A stretch of DNA of 64,000 nucleotides from Pyrrhosoma nymphula (taxonomy: Eukaryota > Arthropoda > Insecta > Odonata > Coenagrionidae). The stretch lies in assembly GCA_963573305.1 (NCBI GenBank), contig OY754332.1, positions 142,779,977-142,843,976 on the forward strand. The letters are read 5' to 3'. Position numbers and translations under genes: made by a program. Every line of letters begins with the position of its first letter. Positions within the stretch are counted from its first letter, which is position 1. This document shows, one piece after another, positions 38,330-48,681 of this stretch. Below the pieces are notes generated by a model. That model ran no database searches. It was not told the DNA's origin and worked only from the letters and a program-made list of their open reading frames with translations.

Positions 38330-39210
38330 GAGGGCACTTAAACGGACGTTTTCGTAATTACCCAGGAAGCGGGGAGCGAGGAGGTGGAGGCTGTCAGTTG
38401 TGGCAGGAGAGGGGTGGTGGGAGATGGTTATCTCGGTCCTTTACCGTATCACACGGCTCTGCCTTGCCCCACAGTCTGCCTTGCCCCACGGCGTAGCGCG
38501 CACTCTTGTCGGGAGGCGGTTCGGTCGGCACGGACACTCCGGGGCGGCATCCGTCGAGGCTTCCCCGTTGGGCGCAACCGGAGCTCGGGAGGCTCTCGAG
38601 TCGACGACCCGCGCGCTGCTGCTGCTCGAGGAAGCCGCAGGCGGTTTCTCGGGCCGTCCAGTTCCACGGGCGGAGTCCGCGAGTCGAGTGAGCCAGACAG
38701 TCGGGGAGAGAGCGTGCAGACGACCGCCGCCCCACCACAACTCCCCGTGTGGGGGGCCACCCCTCCAACCACAGGTAAGACACGTGACCACCGAGGCTCA
38801 CCTCCTCCTCCGCCGCATTCACGATTCCGAAACAGCTGTGTGGCGCTCTCCGGTTATTTCTTCCGACCGGGGTGTTTCGGCACCCGGGTCCCTAACCCCC
38901 CCCCTGGCCACACCTGTCGCACTTCGGGTGAGGGGGAGGGAGGAGTAGGCGGGGGGGGGGGGAGCAGTAGGCGAGGGGGACCCTGGAAGTTGAAGGGGTT
39001 GGGTGGGCGGCTCGCGACGTCTCCGGATCGCTTCAACGGTTCTTCGACGTTCGTCTCGCGTCAACGGTGTGGACTCTCCAAGGGGGGAAGCACCACCTCC
39101 CTCCCCCTCTCTTCTCAATCCCCCCACGGGACCCTGACCCAATCCGAGGCCGTGAGCTCGACATCGAAGGAAGTACATCTTTACGAACGTTCCAAACTTC
39201 CTCATTTTTG
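38330..39210 (+). promoter_or_regulatory. CpG-island promoter with candidate first exon
   Basis: The most CpG-dense block of the window. On the + strand a perfect arthropod initiator, TCAGTT, lies at 38394-38399, with a downstream-promoter-like AGATG 26-30 bases after the initiator A (38422-38426). About 380 bp on, CCACAG/GTAAGA at 38769-38780 is a strong splice donor (intron would start at 38775). A 17-bp direct duplication (38458-38491) lies in the candidate 5' UTR. A 329-codon frame (38384-39373) runs straight through the donor, but its product is Arg/Gly/Pro/Ser-rich and several other frames are also open, so it is probably not a protein. The best reading is a 5' noncoding or short-coding first exon of a gene whose other exons lie outside or far away. 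Confidence 0.45.
38775..38780 (+). other. Candidate splice donor
   Basis: GTAAGA directly after CCACAG matches the animal 5' splice consensus and follows a CpG-rich candidate first exon. No matching downstream coding exon was recognised within the window. Confidence 0.4.
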
Positions 39211-39373
39211 TAATAATGTCTCTCGGGAGCGCAGGGAGACATTGTTACAAAAAATGGAAAATGGCTTCTATATTTTGGCAAATATCTCGAAAAGTAGAGT
39301 AATTTTCGCCCGCATTTCTTTATCCGCGCTACATCCAAGAGAAAAGATTTCATCATTGATAATGAGTATGTGA

Positions 39374-40150
39374 GCTTAAAGCAACGTCATTAATTCAAAG
39401 AATACAATGGATAAGTAGGCACCTACGTGAGGACCGCGCTTAGTTGGTGTACTATTATTGAGGGAACCGAGAAGATTTGCAAACATAAACAGTTGTCTGT
39501 GATAAAAGAGCAAATGGAGATAGGAAGCGGTATACTAAGAGAATTACGAGTGAAAGGGGTCTAAGAGAGCATTAGAAATCCTAGGATCAGACAACAACGG
39601 AGCGATAGATGTATGAAAGGAAATGGAAGTATCCAATCAAATTGAAAGAAAAAAGTGGGGCCAGTTTCAAAGGTATGACACAAAGTTTACATCGCCTACC
39701 ACCACGAGGGGTGGCGTGAATGATACCCATGTGAGTGCAGTGACGACAGATTACCGCCCATACTTAAGGTTTAATTGGATTAATTTATATCCGGAAGCGT
39801 TGCTAAAAGCGAAAATTAAACATCACTTACACAGATTAACCGTAAAATACTGGGTTGAGCTATTGCTGCACCCGTATTGTAGAACCTCAAACTGCCACGT
39901 GCATTAACGTTCATAACTTTATGTAGTAATCCTCCGTAATTTCTTTTCTAAAATTCAAGGCTATGAATAATAGAACAACAGTTACCAGGGGCTCTGACTG
40001 CAGTGCGTAAATTGACACTATATAATTTTGGAAACTATTGAATCTAATGGAAGTAGTAGCGACAGTGAACAAAATATCGATTGAGAAATCACTCTATTTA
40101 GTTGTTCATAAGCTACGTAAAAGTAATGTTGGTGCCTAGGTTTCCACGGC
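39374..40150. other. No gene seen
   Basis: AT-rich flank between the CpG island and the foldback element. No supported gene. Confidence 0.5.
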
Positions 40151-40158
40151 GTCGATCA

Positions 40159-40459
40159 GTTGTCGTCAGCATGACTTCCAGTTTTTCCACCGCTTTCGTT
40201 ATCTTGGTTGACAACAGTTTCGCTGACATTCCAGTCAGCGTCTTCAGGTCGAAGGTGAGGGACAGTGGTTTTTGGACGCCTTTTATAATTCTGTCTTGTT
40301 GCTTCTCACAATCACAGAGAAGCAAAAAGACAGACTTATAAAACGCAGCAAAAAAACTGCTGTCCCTCACCGTCGACCTGAAGACGCTGACTGTAATGCC
40401 AGCGAAACTGCTGTCAACCAAGTTAACAAAATTGGTGTAAAACCCGGAAGCCATGCAGA
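40159..40459. mobile_element. Foldback element, interrupted at its right end by hAT insertion
   Basis: Arms of about 140-150 bases (about 40165-40312 and 40319-40459) are imperfect reverse complements around a very short loop. They share the TTGGTTGACA, GTTTCGCTG, GTCTTCAGGTCG and GTGAGGGACAG blocks. Each arm carries CTGAAGA, 19 bases, GAAAC: minus strand at 40217-40247 and + strand at 40378-40408. Sequence matching the continuation of the right arm resumes after the hAT element at 41558, showing the foldback was there first. Both arms have short open frames that mirror one another and are not proteins. Confidence 0.7.
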
Positions 40460-41557
40460 TAGGCCTGTGCGATTATTCGATTAATTGAATCGTCGATTCA
40501 ATTATTTTTACAATTGATCGATTATTTCAGCACGCCGATGTCGATTGCGGTAATTGACTCGATTGTCAATTTTTTTCAAGTGTCAATTGTTGTTCAATTG
40601 TCAATTATTATTCAATTCACAATTGTTGTATAGTAATCGATTAATTTACGATTATTTAATCTCTATAGATTGCAAATTGCACGTTTTAACTTGTTCACTT
40701 TTGCTCGACGCTGGCAGATGGCCGACGCTGCTGATGCTTGCCAGAGTCCTCTGTATGGCCGTTCTCAACACTACTCCCTCATAGGGTATTAGTGTATTCT
40801 ATCTAGGGTATTAGTATCAACTATGTAGTGTATTATCGGCAATCCAGAGGACTCTGATGCTTGCTGCTCGCTCTCGCTCGGCGCTCGGCTAGGGGTGATC
40901 AGGATGGAGCAGGCCTCGGCCAGGCTCGGGCTTGCCCTCCTGCTACCGCAGAGGAGATCTTCAGGGAGGAAATGGCTAGGTTCAGGGGCATTCCAAACGT
41001 GAGGATGGAGGTCATCGTGGTGGCGGGGAGAGGGGGCCACCACCTACCCCTCCCCCTCCAGAGGTTAGCAAGAAGATATCTAGCTATCCCGACTATAACT
41101 AGCACTTCACCCGAGAGTTTGTTCAGTATCGGCGGGAAAATTGTCATCAACACACTCGTGCCTGTCGGATGAACACGCTGAGGATCTCTTCCGCCTGTCT
41201 TAAAAAAGCGATGTTTCTTTAGTGAATTAATAAAAGCTAACTGATTGAATTATTTTGTTGTTTTTCAAATAAGTTATTTCATTCTTCTCCTTGCCAAAGA
41301 AAAGTGTTTCAAAAGCACGATCCAATTGAGTCCTGTCAATTAATTGGTCGATAAAAATTAATTGAGCAACGGCAATTAATTGACACCCATTTTTATGTCA
41401 ATTAATTGGATAACTTCAATTACTTGGCCTTTTTCAATTAATTTAATGACTTCAATTAATTGTAATTTCTTCAATTCAATTGAATTGAATCGACCACATT
41501 TTCAATTATTCTTATAATTGATCGATATCAATTTTTTTCGATAATCGAACAGGCCTA
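40460..41557. mobile_element. hAT-superfamily DNA transposon, 1.1 kb, internally deleted
   Basis: Terminal inverted repeats (TAGGCCTGTGCGATTAT at 40460, and its complement with one mismatch ending at 41557) are flanked by an 8-base target duplication, CATGCAGA (40452-40459) versus CGTGCAGA (41558-41565), matching 7 of 8. Eight-base duplications are the hAT hallmark. Both subterminal regions are packed with TCAATTAATT-like repeats, resembling transposase-binding arrays. The interior retains only the C-terminal end of a transposase with a frame break, so the copy is non-autonomous. Within it are an AGGGTATTAGT duplication and an inverted CAGAGTCCTCTG pair (about 40740-40860). Confidence 0.85.
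40861..41203 (+). pseudogene. hAT transposase C-terminal fragment (dimerisation domain), frameshifted
   Basis: The + frame from 40861 yields, at 41065-41145, RLARRYLAIP followed by SPESLFSIGGKIV. This is the conserved motif of the hAT C-terminal dimerisation domain (compare the family pattern LA-x-x-YL-x-IP...S-E-R-x-FS-x-x-G). The next conserved piece, CLSDEHAEDLFRLS then stop, is in another frame (41159-41203), so an indel lies between about 41146 and 41158. The BED zinc finger and the RNase-H-fold catalytic region are absent. The GC-rich upstream part (40861-41064) is probably decayed transposase but is not alignable by eye. Confidence 0.7.
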
Positions 41558-41565
41558 CGTGCAGA

Positions 41566-44500
41566 TGCCAACGTAAAATTAATAATACACGACTATAATG
41601 ACCTTCATTCGGATGAATATTGACAACTGAAATTTTCAGTTCATAATTGATTTAATTCCAAAGAGTCCCACATTGCACTAATTCAAAAATATTTTTTAAA
41701 TCCTGGTTTCTCACTAAAAACGTTTACGAATATTATTTGAAAGCGAGGAAGCCACGCTATTTATATAATTATTTTTTCAGAAATATGGGCGCCCGAAGGC
41801 ATTTGGACATGGGGTAGCTAAATAGGTGATTCTACTCAAATAAATAAGGATAAGTGAATTAAAGTGGTTACTGCGAGAGCTTTCTATGTTTTATCATCAA
41901 AGAAAACGTCATCAGAGTGGAAGTAGATAGGTTTCTCAAAATATTTATTATCGCTCCCAGATGAAACCAATGAATTGGCTGCTTTTTTCGAGAAACCAGT
42001 GAGGAAAGAGGCATCTTAGATGTCCAGGCTTTGATACTTAATACATCGTAATCCTCTATAACCGATAGATATAAGATTATCAAAGATAATCCTAAAAATA
42101 CAGGCTTTTAAGGAAAAATACTTTATATTCATGCTACGGTGGGCATCGCTCACATACGGATATTGATCGTATTTTTAAAAACTAAAAGCTCTACAATTTA
42201 GCTCATACGGTGCTGGCCTTGATTAGAAGGTATAATATCCCTTTATTTCCCTCATTTTGTAAAAATAAGCACCACGTTTCGCATTCATGAGAAACCTAAA
42301 CGTGAAACGTGATCATCATAAGTGACTTCGCAACATTTCAGAGTTGTTCGAGGGTCAAAAAACTGTATACGCGGAATTATTCGGTGGAAAACAAGAATAA
42401 ACACTTTAAAATGACTGATTACGCCCAATAATGCGTGTTTATATATCCATGATAAGGCCACTCGTTTTTCCAACTCATTTGAATTTTTTTGAATGCTTTC
42501 GATACTTAAATTATGGGTCGGAAGTTAAATAAGAGCTATGATATCGTTATCTTGCACGATACTATAAGTCAGCAGAGACACCGTATTTGTTAAAATAATA
42601 ACAACTAATAGTATCAATCCCATTTTATTCAGGATTGGTAGCCATAATGACGCTATTAAGAAATTAGGAAATGTCTCCATCCCTGTCTAGTTATGATGCC
42701 GAGTAAATATAGACGACTTGCATTTCACGGATGATGATAAGCTCCATAGGATTACGGTTATTGCGGCAGAAAAAGCCCTTGTACCGAATTTTGAAACATC
42801 CCTCATAAAGGACTCCTGTATAGTTATGCGGTTGACGATGGTGGAGGGGTGGTCCAAAACACTACAGAAAAACACATGCTTACTTTTGTTCGCACCGAAT
42901 CGGTAAGACACGTATCACGCCCAGTATCCGCGCACGAGAAACATGGAAACAAGTCAAGTTTATAAAAGCGGGTGTGGAATTTACTCCAGAAACGTTGAAT
43001 GGCAGAAAAGGAGCAAAATATATAAAAGGGTAACAATGGAAATAACGCCTCATCGGCATAAGGAAACTGCCAATAGCCACACGCATAAAACAATTGGATG
43101 CCAGTACCAATCGGGTAACCAGATAGCCGGGTTACCGGGCCCGGCTACCGTAGCTGACGATATAGGAATATAATAATTATAATTTGATACGAGGAGCTTG
43201 TTAAAAAGTAAAAAAAATAATGTAGGTACACCTCGGTTATCGAAAGTGATTGGTGACGAAAATTATTTCGTTAAAGCGAAATTTCAGGACTTGGAGCGGC
43301 TTGCGAAGCCTTCTCCCTATGTTTAGTAATTATGCGCATATGTAGATGAAGGAAGAGAATAATCGGCCAGCCACATGGCGAATAAACGAAACTGCAACCA
43401 TATAAATGCGAAATCTGCCATGCTGAGTGGATAGGCCGATATAGTGCACCGAAAACAGTGGTATTAAGTACCTCATGATTTTTTTCAGTACCATAATACT
43501 TCATCAACACATAAGTGAACGTGAAACGGTATACAAAAAACAGCATTTTGCGTTAATTCAATGCACAAATTTCGCATAATAGCTCTACAAGGTGGTTATT
43601 TTATATGAAAAAATAGACAGTCTTTTCTTTCGAGCACCCAGACGCTATTTACGTTCTTCTATTATACAGCCCCGCTACACAGATGCTCTCCATGTTATCA
43701 CTGGGAGAATTATTGCCAGAGGGAGATAGCCAACGTGAAGCCAATGGTGAGAGGAAAGAGCTGCCATCCAAAAGTGCGGCCACCGCTCCCGGGCACCAAA
43801 GTTGGCGCTGACGATTTCTAACGCACATTTCGTGAGTACCACTGCCAATTAGCGACTAATCCATGGTTAAAAAGACGGCGCTTTCCTTGGAGTTTGTGTT
43901 TCAGCTACAAGGCATCTAGGGAAACTCATGTCTTTGGGTAACCTCGCGATGCCTGCGACATTTGGATCACGAATCCTATGCCACGTGTGACTATGCCACG
44001 AACCTGGCATGTGTGTCTGGAATGTGAACCATGTGAATGTGAATTCATGTGGAATGTGAATTCATGTGGAATCTAACTGTGGCACGAATTCTATGCCACC
44101 CTCTAATTATAACACAATATTTTTGTAATGTCATCGATAATTACAATATTTTTCCATAATCGTCTACATTCACGAAATTGTCCATTGAATTTGAAACTAA
44201 AATTAAACAAGCGGTTTATAATTTCACTATCGACTCCACATGCACATAATGCAATTTCGAAAGCCATTAGGCCATTTTTATAACTATTAATACATAAGAT
44301 TCTTCGACCTAGACGCCTCCTGTAACGGAGGAGAAATTGCTGTCATCTAAACGCTGGCGCCCGCGATTGAACCTGAAAACATTGGATCCAGCTCTTCAAG
44401 CCGATGCGAAAGCCTTCGCTCCAATGTTAAAGATATTTAATTTAAGTAATTACAACAAATCCATCCTTTTTCATTATGTACAACCCACTAGACGACAGAG

Positions 44501-46640
44501 TAATTACCCGAGATGATAAGGGATGGGATTTGAGTCATTTTTAAACTTAAAAATGATAGGGTTCGGATTTATTGTTCTTGTCGAATCAGCACATAGGTCG
44601 GCAGATATCCATCCCGATCTTTGTACGCAGCTACATTAGATGAGGAAGCGTTTCATACAATGGGTATTCCTGCCAAATTCACCGTGCTTGATGTTTTGCA
44701 AAACTGACAGCAAAATATAGGCTATAACATGTTAGATCGTCTACAAATAACATAAGTATATCCAGTATTTAATTATGAACGAAATTGAAGACGAGATGTA
44801 TGTGTGAATTAGTTGAAGAATCACTTATGTTAAACACTTGAATAAATCTACAGTCTGTATCATGTGATGCTGTTTACTTTGAAATTTTGGGTATTTTTTA
44901 TTTCATGACAGAAATATTTACACATAGAAAGCAAAAAGTGAAAAAGAGCAGGCTTAGTGCTCTTAAATTAAGAGATACAGAACTGAATGTCGAACTGATC
45001 TATAAAAATTCGTGGATTTTTGCGTCGGCATGATCTATATGTCCCGGAGTGAATAGAAGCATAGCTTGCTTTATAGGTCAAGAAGTTATCCTACAGCGCA
45101 AAATTAGATCAATGTTCCCGTACCTTGGGGACAAGCAATGGTGAATAGTAATTGAGCATTCACAAACTTGTTAAATTTATTTTAAGAATACAAGAGCGCC
45201 GAAATTAGGGGAAATTATGCCATGCTAAATTTAAGGCAAATCGTTAACTTTAAATTGTTACAGTGATTACAAATAATCACGTTGTGATTAGTTACGGACA
45301 TATACTACCCTCTATAGTTACAATGATGAGGAAATGAAGATCTTCTGATTCTGAACTGCAACATGAACATGTAAAACCAACTTCATTTCGATGTTTATTC
45401 CTGCATCTTTCGCTTTCACGCAGAGACACCATTCAGGCCACATTAATTATAAATTTGTTTCCCAATAAAGAAAGCACATTTAGTTGCTGCGTGTCCATAC
45501 TGGACCTAGCCAACTTGGTTCTCCAAAAAACCAATCATTTGCATATGATTTTTATAAATTATAATAAAATATATTCAGTTGCACCTCTTCCCTATGCATT
45601 CACAAAATATGAAGTTCGACGTATCTGTTCAAAGCTTAGAAACTTCAACGCGAGCCGTCCGCTCAGAGGAGACGCATGAATGAGCGAAATTCACAATGGC
45701 ACAAATATTCGCCCGAGCATTTGTGCCGAGCATTTGTGGCTTAATCTCGAGGAAAGTGTTAACTCGACATGGCGAGAAGGACAGTCTCCTTGCTCCTTTC
45801 CGCAGAAGAACTCCTCGAGTTAGACGCCGAATCGCAGCGAAATTTTCGTCCATCGGTAGTTTCTTCGATTCGAGGTAAATGGTTTGAGCGAGGGAACAAA
45901 TGCTGACCATTGGAGACGGACATGAAGACCACTCCACGCCGGGTTTCACTCTTTGAGGCGTTCTCTCGAACGAAAATAACCATTAGCCATTGATCGCCCC
46001 TCCCCGCCCTTTGCTTCACATTCTCTCTCCTCACGAGCCTCGCGGCCATTCGAGAACAATCCCAACCCTGTATTATTCGCGTACTTGATCATTCAGATGT
46101 GAACAAATGTTACGTTTCAATGGGGGCAAGACTTACTTTCCTGGCTCGCCTCCCAATAGGAAAGCCATCAACTGAATTGCACAGAGGCGGCCAATCTCTG
46201 ACACTTTTCCCATATTGTGTTACCCGTTTCAGGCGTGGATGAAAGAGTTAGTTCAGATGCTCGTGCATTATCTGCCCTGTACATTTTTGACCCTACGTTT
46301 TCACGAGGTGACATTCCAAGGATGGAGACCTGGATGTGCGTTCACTGTGCCTATATTCCCCTGCAATAATTACAGGATGTGTATTCATCAGACCTGCCCG
46401 AGAAAGACGAGCTTGATATAATTAAAGTATATTAGAAGTCACCATTAGTTGAAGATAGTTATTTCTTTGGTAATGAAAATGTGAATCCTCTCAATAAAGC
46501 TTTGCACATTTCACAAAAAAGTCAACGGTCTTAGGTAAGAGTAAGTGGAAATATACTATTTTGTGTTCAAGTACAAAGTGCCAGTAATTGCCTTCTCAGT
46601 TTTTATTGAACGACCAGTTTTGAAGTGTCTTCTGCTGGTG
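41566..46640. other. AT-rich sequence, no gene supported
   Basis: Mostly AT-rich. A mildly GC-enriched patch at about 45640-46060 has overlapping open frames on both strands and no recognisable family. The (+) frame 42943-43173 and its minus-strand counterpart are likewise unassigned. Confidence 0.45.
44026..44074. repeat. 17-bp tandem repeat, two copies plus a degenerate one
   Basis: GAATTCATGTGGAATGT (44041-44057) is followed by a copy with one change (44058-44074). A shorter related unit precedes them. The flanks contain inverted GTGGCA/TGCCAC words. Confidence 0.8.
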
Positions 46641-46654
46641 AAGTCAATACATAA

Positions 46655-46820
46655 CACTACGCCATCGAAACGCTTTTTCAGGTAAAAACTAAGTAAAATA
46701 TCACAAACATTTTTACTTTAAGTTACAATAAAAACTGCCTAAAATATTTTGACTCAAAGAAAAAATATTTGTGATATTCCACTCAGTTTTTATCTGAAAA
46801 AGCGTTTCGATGCCATAGTG
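46655..46820. mobile_element. CACTA-like MITE (166 bp)
   Basis: Terminal inverted repeats begin CACTA on both sides and extend about 60 bases each (46655-46714 and 46761-46820) with roughly seven mismatches by eye, leaving a short AT-rich centre. A three-base duplication, TAA, flanks the element (46652-46654 and 46821-46823). TIRs starting CACTA with 3-bp duplications fit the CACTA/EnSpm group. No transposase is present, so this is a non-autonomous miniature copy. Confidence 0.7.
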
Positions 46821-47115
46821 TAATCTCTTAACTTTCTGTCACACGTTTTTCGGCATTGTATCTGCAAAATAAGTGCAGCGTTGATACCCATGTGACAGAA
46901 CTATAAAGATACGGAAATAATTTATAATACACCAACTGTGACTAATCCTTTTAACAGCGACGTCTTTTTCTAGATACTGAGCGGAGTCCAGAAAAATGAG
47001 GTATCCCATAATTTTGTTTGTATTGTATGAAGATACTGTACGCTTAAGCCAATTAAGAGAAAAATTAAGACGCCAAAAATGCAGACTGGTTGAAGAATTT
47101 ATCTTTTAATGAATA

Positions 47116-47381
47116 ATTGAAGGTGCCGGGGTAAGATAGTGCAACGCTACATTTTTATAATTTTGAAATAAAATAGGTAATTAAGCTTGTATAAATATGT
47201 AAATCATGTTTATAAGAGTTGCTTAATCCAAAATGTTTTGCATTTGACCAAAAGAATAGGTATACTGTAAATTGTAAGGAAATTTCAATTTCATTATTTA
47301 ACTTTCCCAATGATATTGTAAAGAACGCATTAACATATAAATGACAGTTTTCTCATTACATGTTTCCCCTACCCCTTCAAT
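47116..47381. mobile_element. Candidate TIR-bounded element (266 bp), weak
   Basis: ATTGAAGG at 47116 and its reverse complement ending at 47381 start inverted repeats that match at about 17 of 23 positions (GGGG and AA blocks shared). Both outer flanks contain TA, as expected for a TA target duplication. The interior is AT-rich and non-coding. The short, imperfect repeats leave this uncertain. Confidence 0.35.
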
Positions 47382-47878
47382 AATTACATCCCAAAGAGCC
47401 GACAGCAGCGCCATTTCTTCTGAAGTTAAGCTTTTTCACTTCAGTTATTGCAGTTATTTGCTAGTAACTCAAACAACGATATTGATAAGTGCCTTCATTT
47501 TATTTCCTCCCAATATTTAGAAAATATCGTTTCTCTAATCAACTTTTCGCGCGAATATTTTTTTACGAGGCAGAAACTTACTAATTTTTCACACAAATAA
47601 ACTATTTTTTGCATCTAAGCACATCTAACATCTAACACAGATGGTTCATTTCATGAAAAAATGAGAAAAGATAAAAATTTTCAGACTTCATCAGGGATAG
47701 GATAAGTTTTTCATTACGTTGCACGAAAATGAGGAAAATTAGATTCATTCAACGGTGTCTACATGTGCGAGGGGTGTCACTTTTTAGAGCAATACAAATC
47801 ATGGAAATTCACGCACCTCAACCTCTATCCCAAAGAGACCGAAACTTCACCGGAACCCGTAACACTCCCGGCTTCAGA

Positions 47879-47896
47879 AGAGAGAGAGAGAGAGAG
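47879..47896. repeat. (AG)n microsatellite
   Basis: About nine AG units, shortly upstream of the retrotransposon. Confidence 0.85.
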
Positions 47897-48170
47897 TAAT
47901 TGAATGACAAGACTTAAACAACTTAACCGAGAGACAATGGAGTCGGCCGAAGCACACACAATGATCCGCTAAAAAGCACCATGGTGGAGCTTACTCCTGT
48001 GCCGGCAACATATCTTGTTCTTCAACCAGCTCTCGAAGGGTGAGGTTGTGTCTACTGAGCGCTCCTGAAACCGGTTTCCTCTCTGACCGGCGGCGATCAC
48101 CTATTTGACTCCTTCTCTGACCGGCAGCGGCACCGTACACCTAGATTTGTGCAGCAGTGAATTTAGTGTT

Positions 48171-48270
48171 TTATTTTTGAAATCGTATTTTGCGAAGTAG
48201 TGTTGTGAAGTGAAGTAGTGTTATTTTTGAAATCGCATTTTGTGAAGTAGTGTTGTGTAGTGAAGTAGTG
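48171..48270 (+). repeat. 50-bp tandem duplication in retrotransposon 5' UTR
   Basis: Units 48171-48220 and 48221-48270 are each 50 bases and differ at only a few positions. A partial third unit (TTGTGAAG) follows. Each contains repeated GAAGTAGTG words. Tandem 5' repeats act as promoter units in several LINE families; here that role is inference. Confidence 0.85.
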
Positions 48271-48681
48271 TTGTGAAGCAGCCTGGTCCTGTAGCCGACG
48301 GTGTAACGGATAAGTAGTCACTGACCATCTTATTTTCTGAAATTCTTTTTTCCTTTATTCAAGTGTATTACTAATTTGTAGTGATTGCTTAGTTATAATT
48401 TGTCTTGCTTCAGTGGTTAAGTAGTGTTATAGAACTTAAAATTATTAGTAGTTCTAAAGTATTAGTATTGACTCTTAATAATTATTTGATCCTATACGTG
48501 CGTGCGTGTTCTAGCAACTGATCCATTGCATTTTTGCTCTTTATCCGTCTAACTACTTTGCTAGAAAGTACTTCTTACGCAACCTTGCGTATCGTACTTG
48601 ATTCGCTTATACCCGCCTTATATATTTAGAGGACTTAGTGTAAATTCAAATCGTTTTAAGTGCTAAAGCCTGTAGAATAGT

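Noticed and set aside
38384..39373. 329-codon open frame in the CpG island as a protein gene
   Set aside because: The translation is low-complexity Arg/Gly/Pro/Ser, overlaps several equally open frames on both strands and crosses a strong splice donor. Composition explains it.
48060..48085. AAACCGGTTT palindrome in the LINE 5' UTR as another copy of the foldback core
   Set aside because: It lacks the CTGAWGA-hairpin-GAAAC arrangement. Only the palindrome is shared with the 34.3-kb element.
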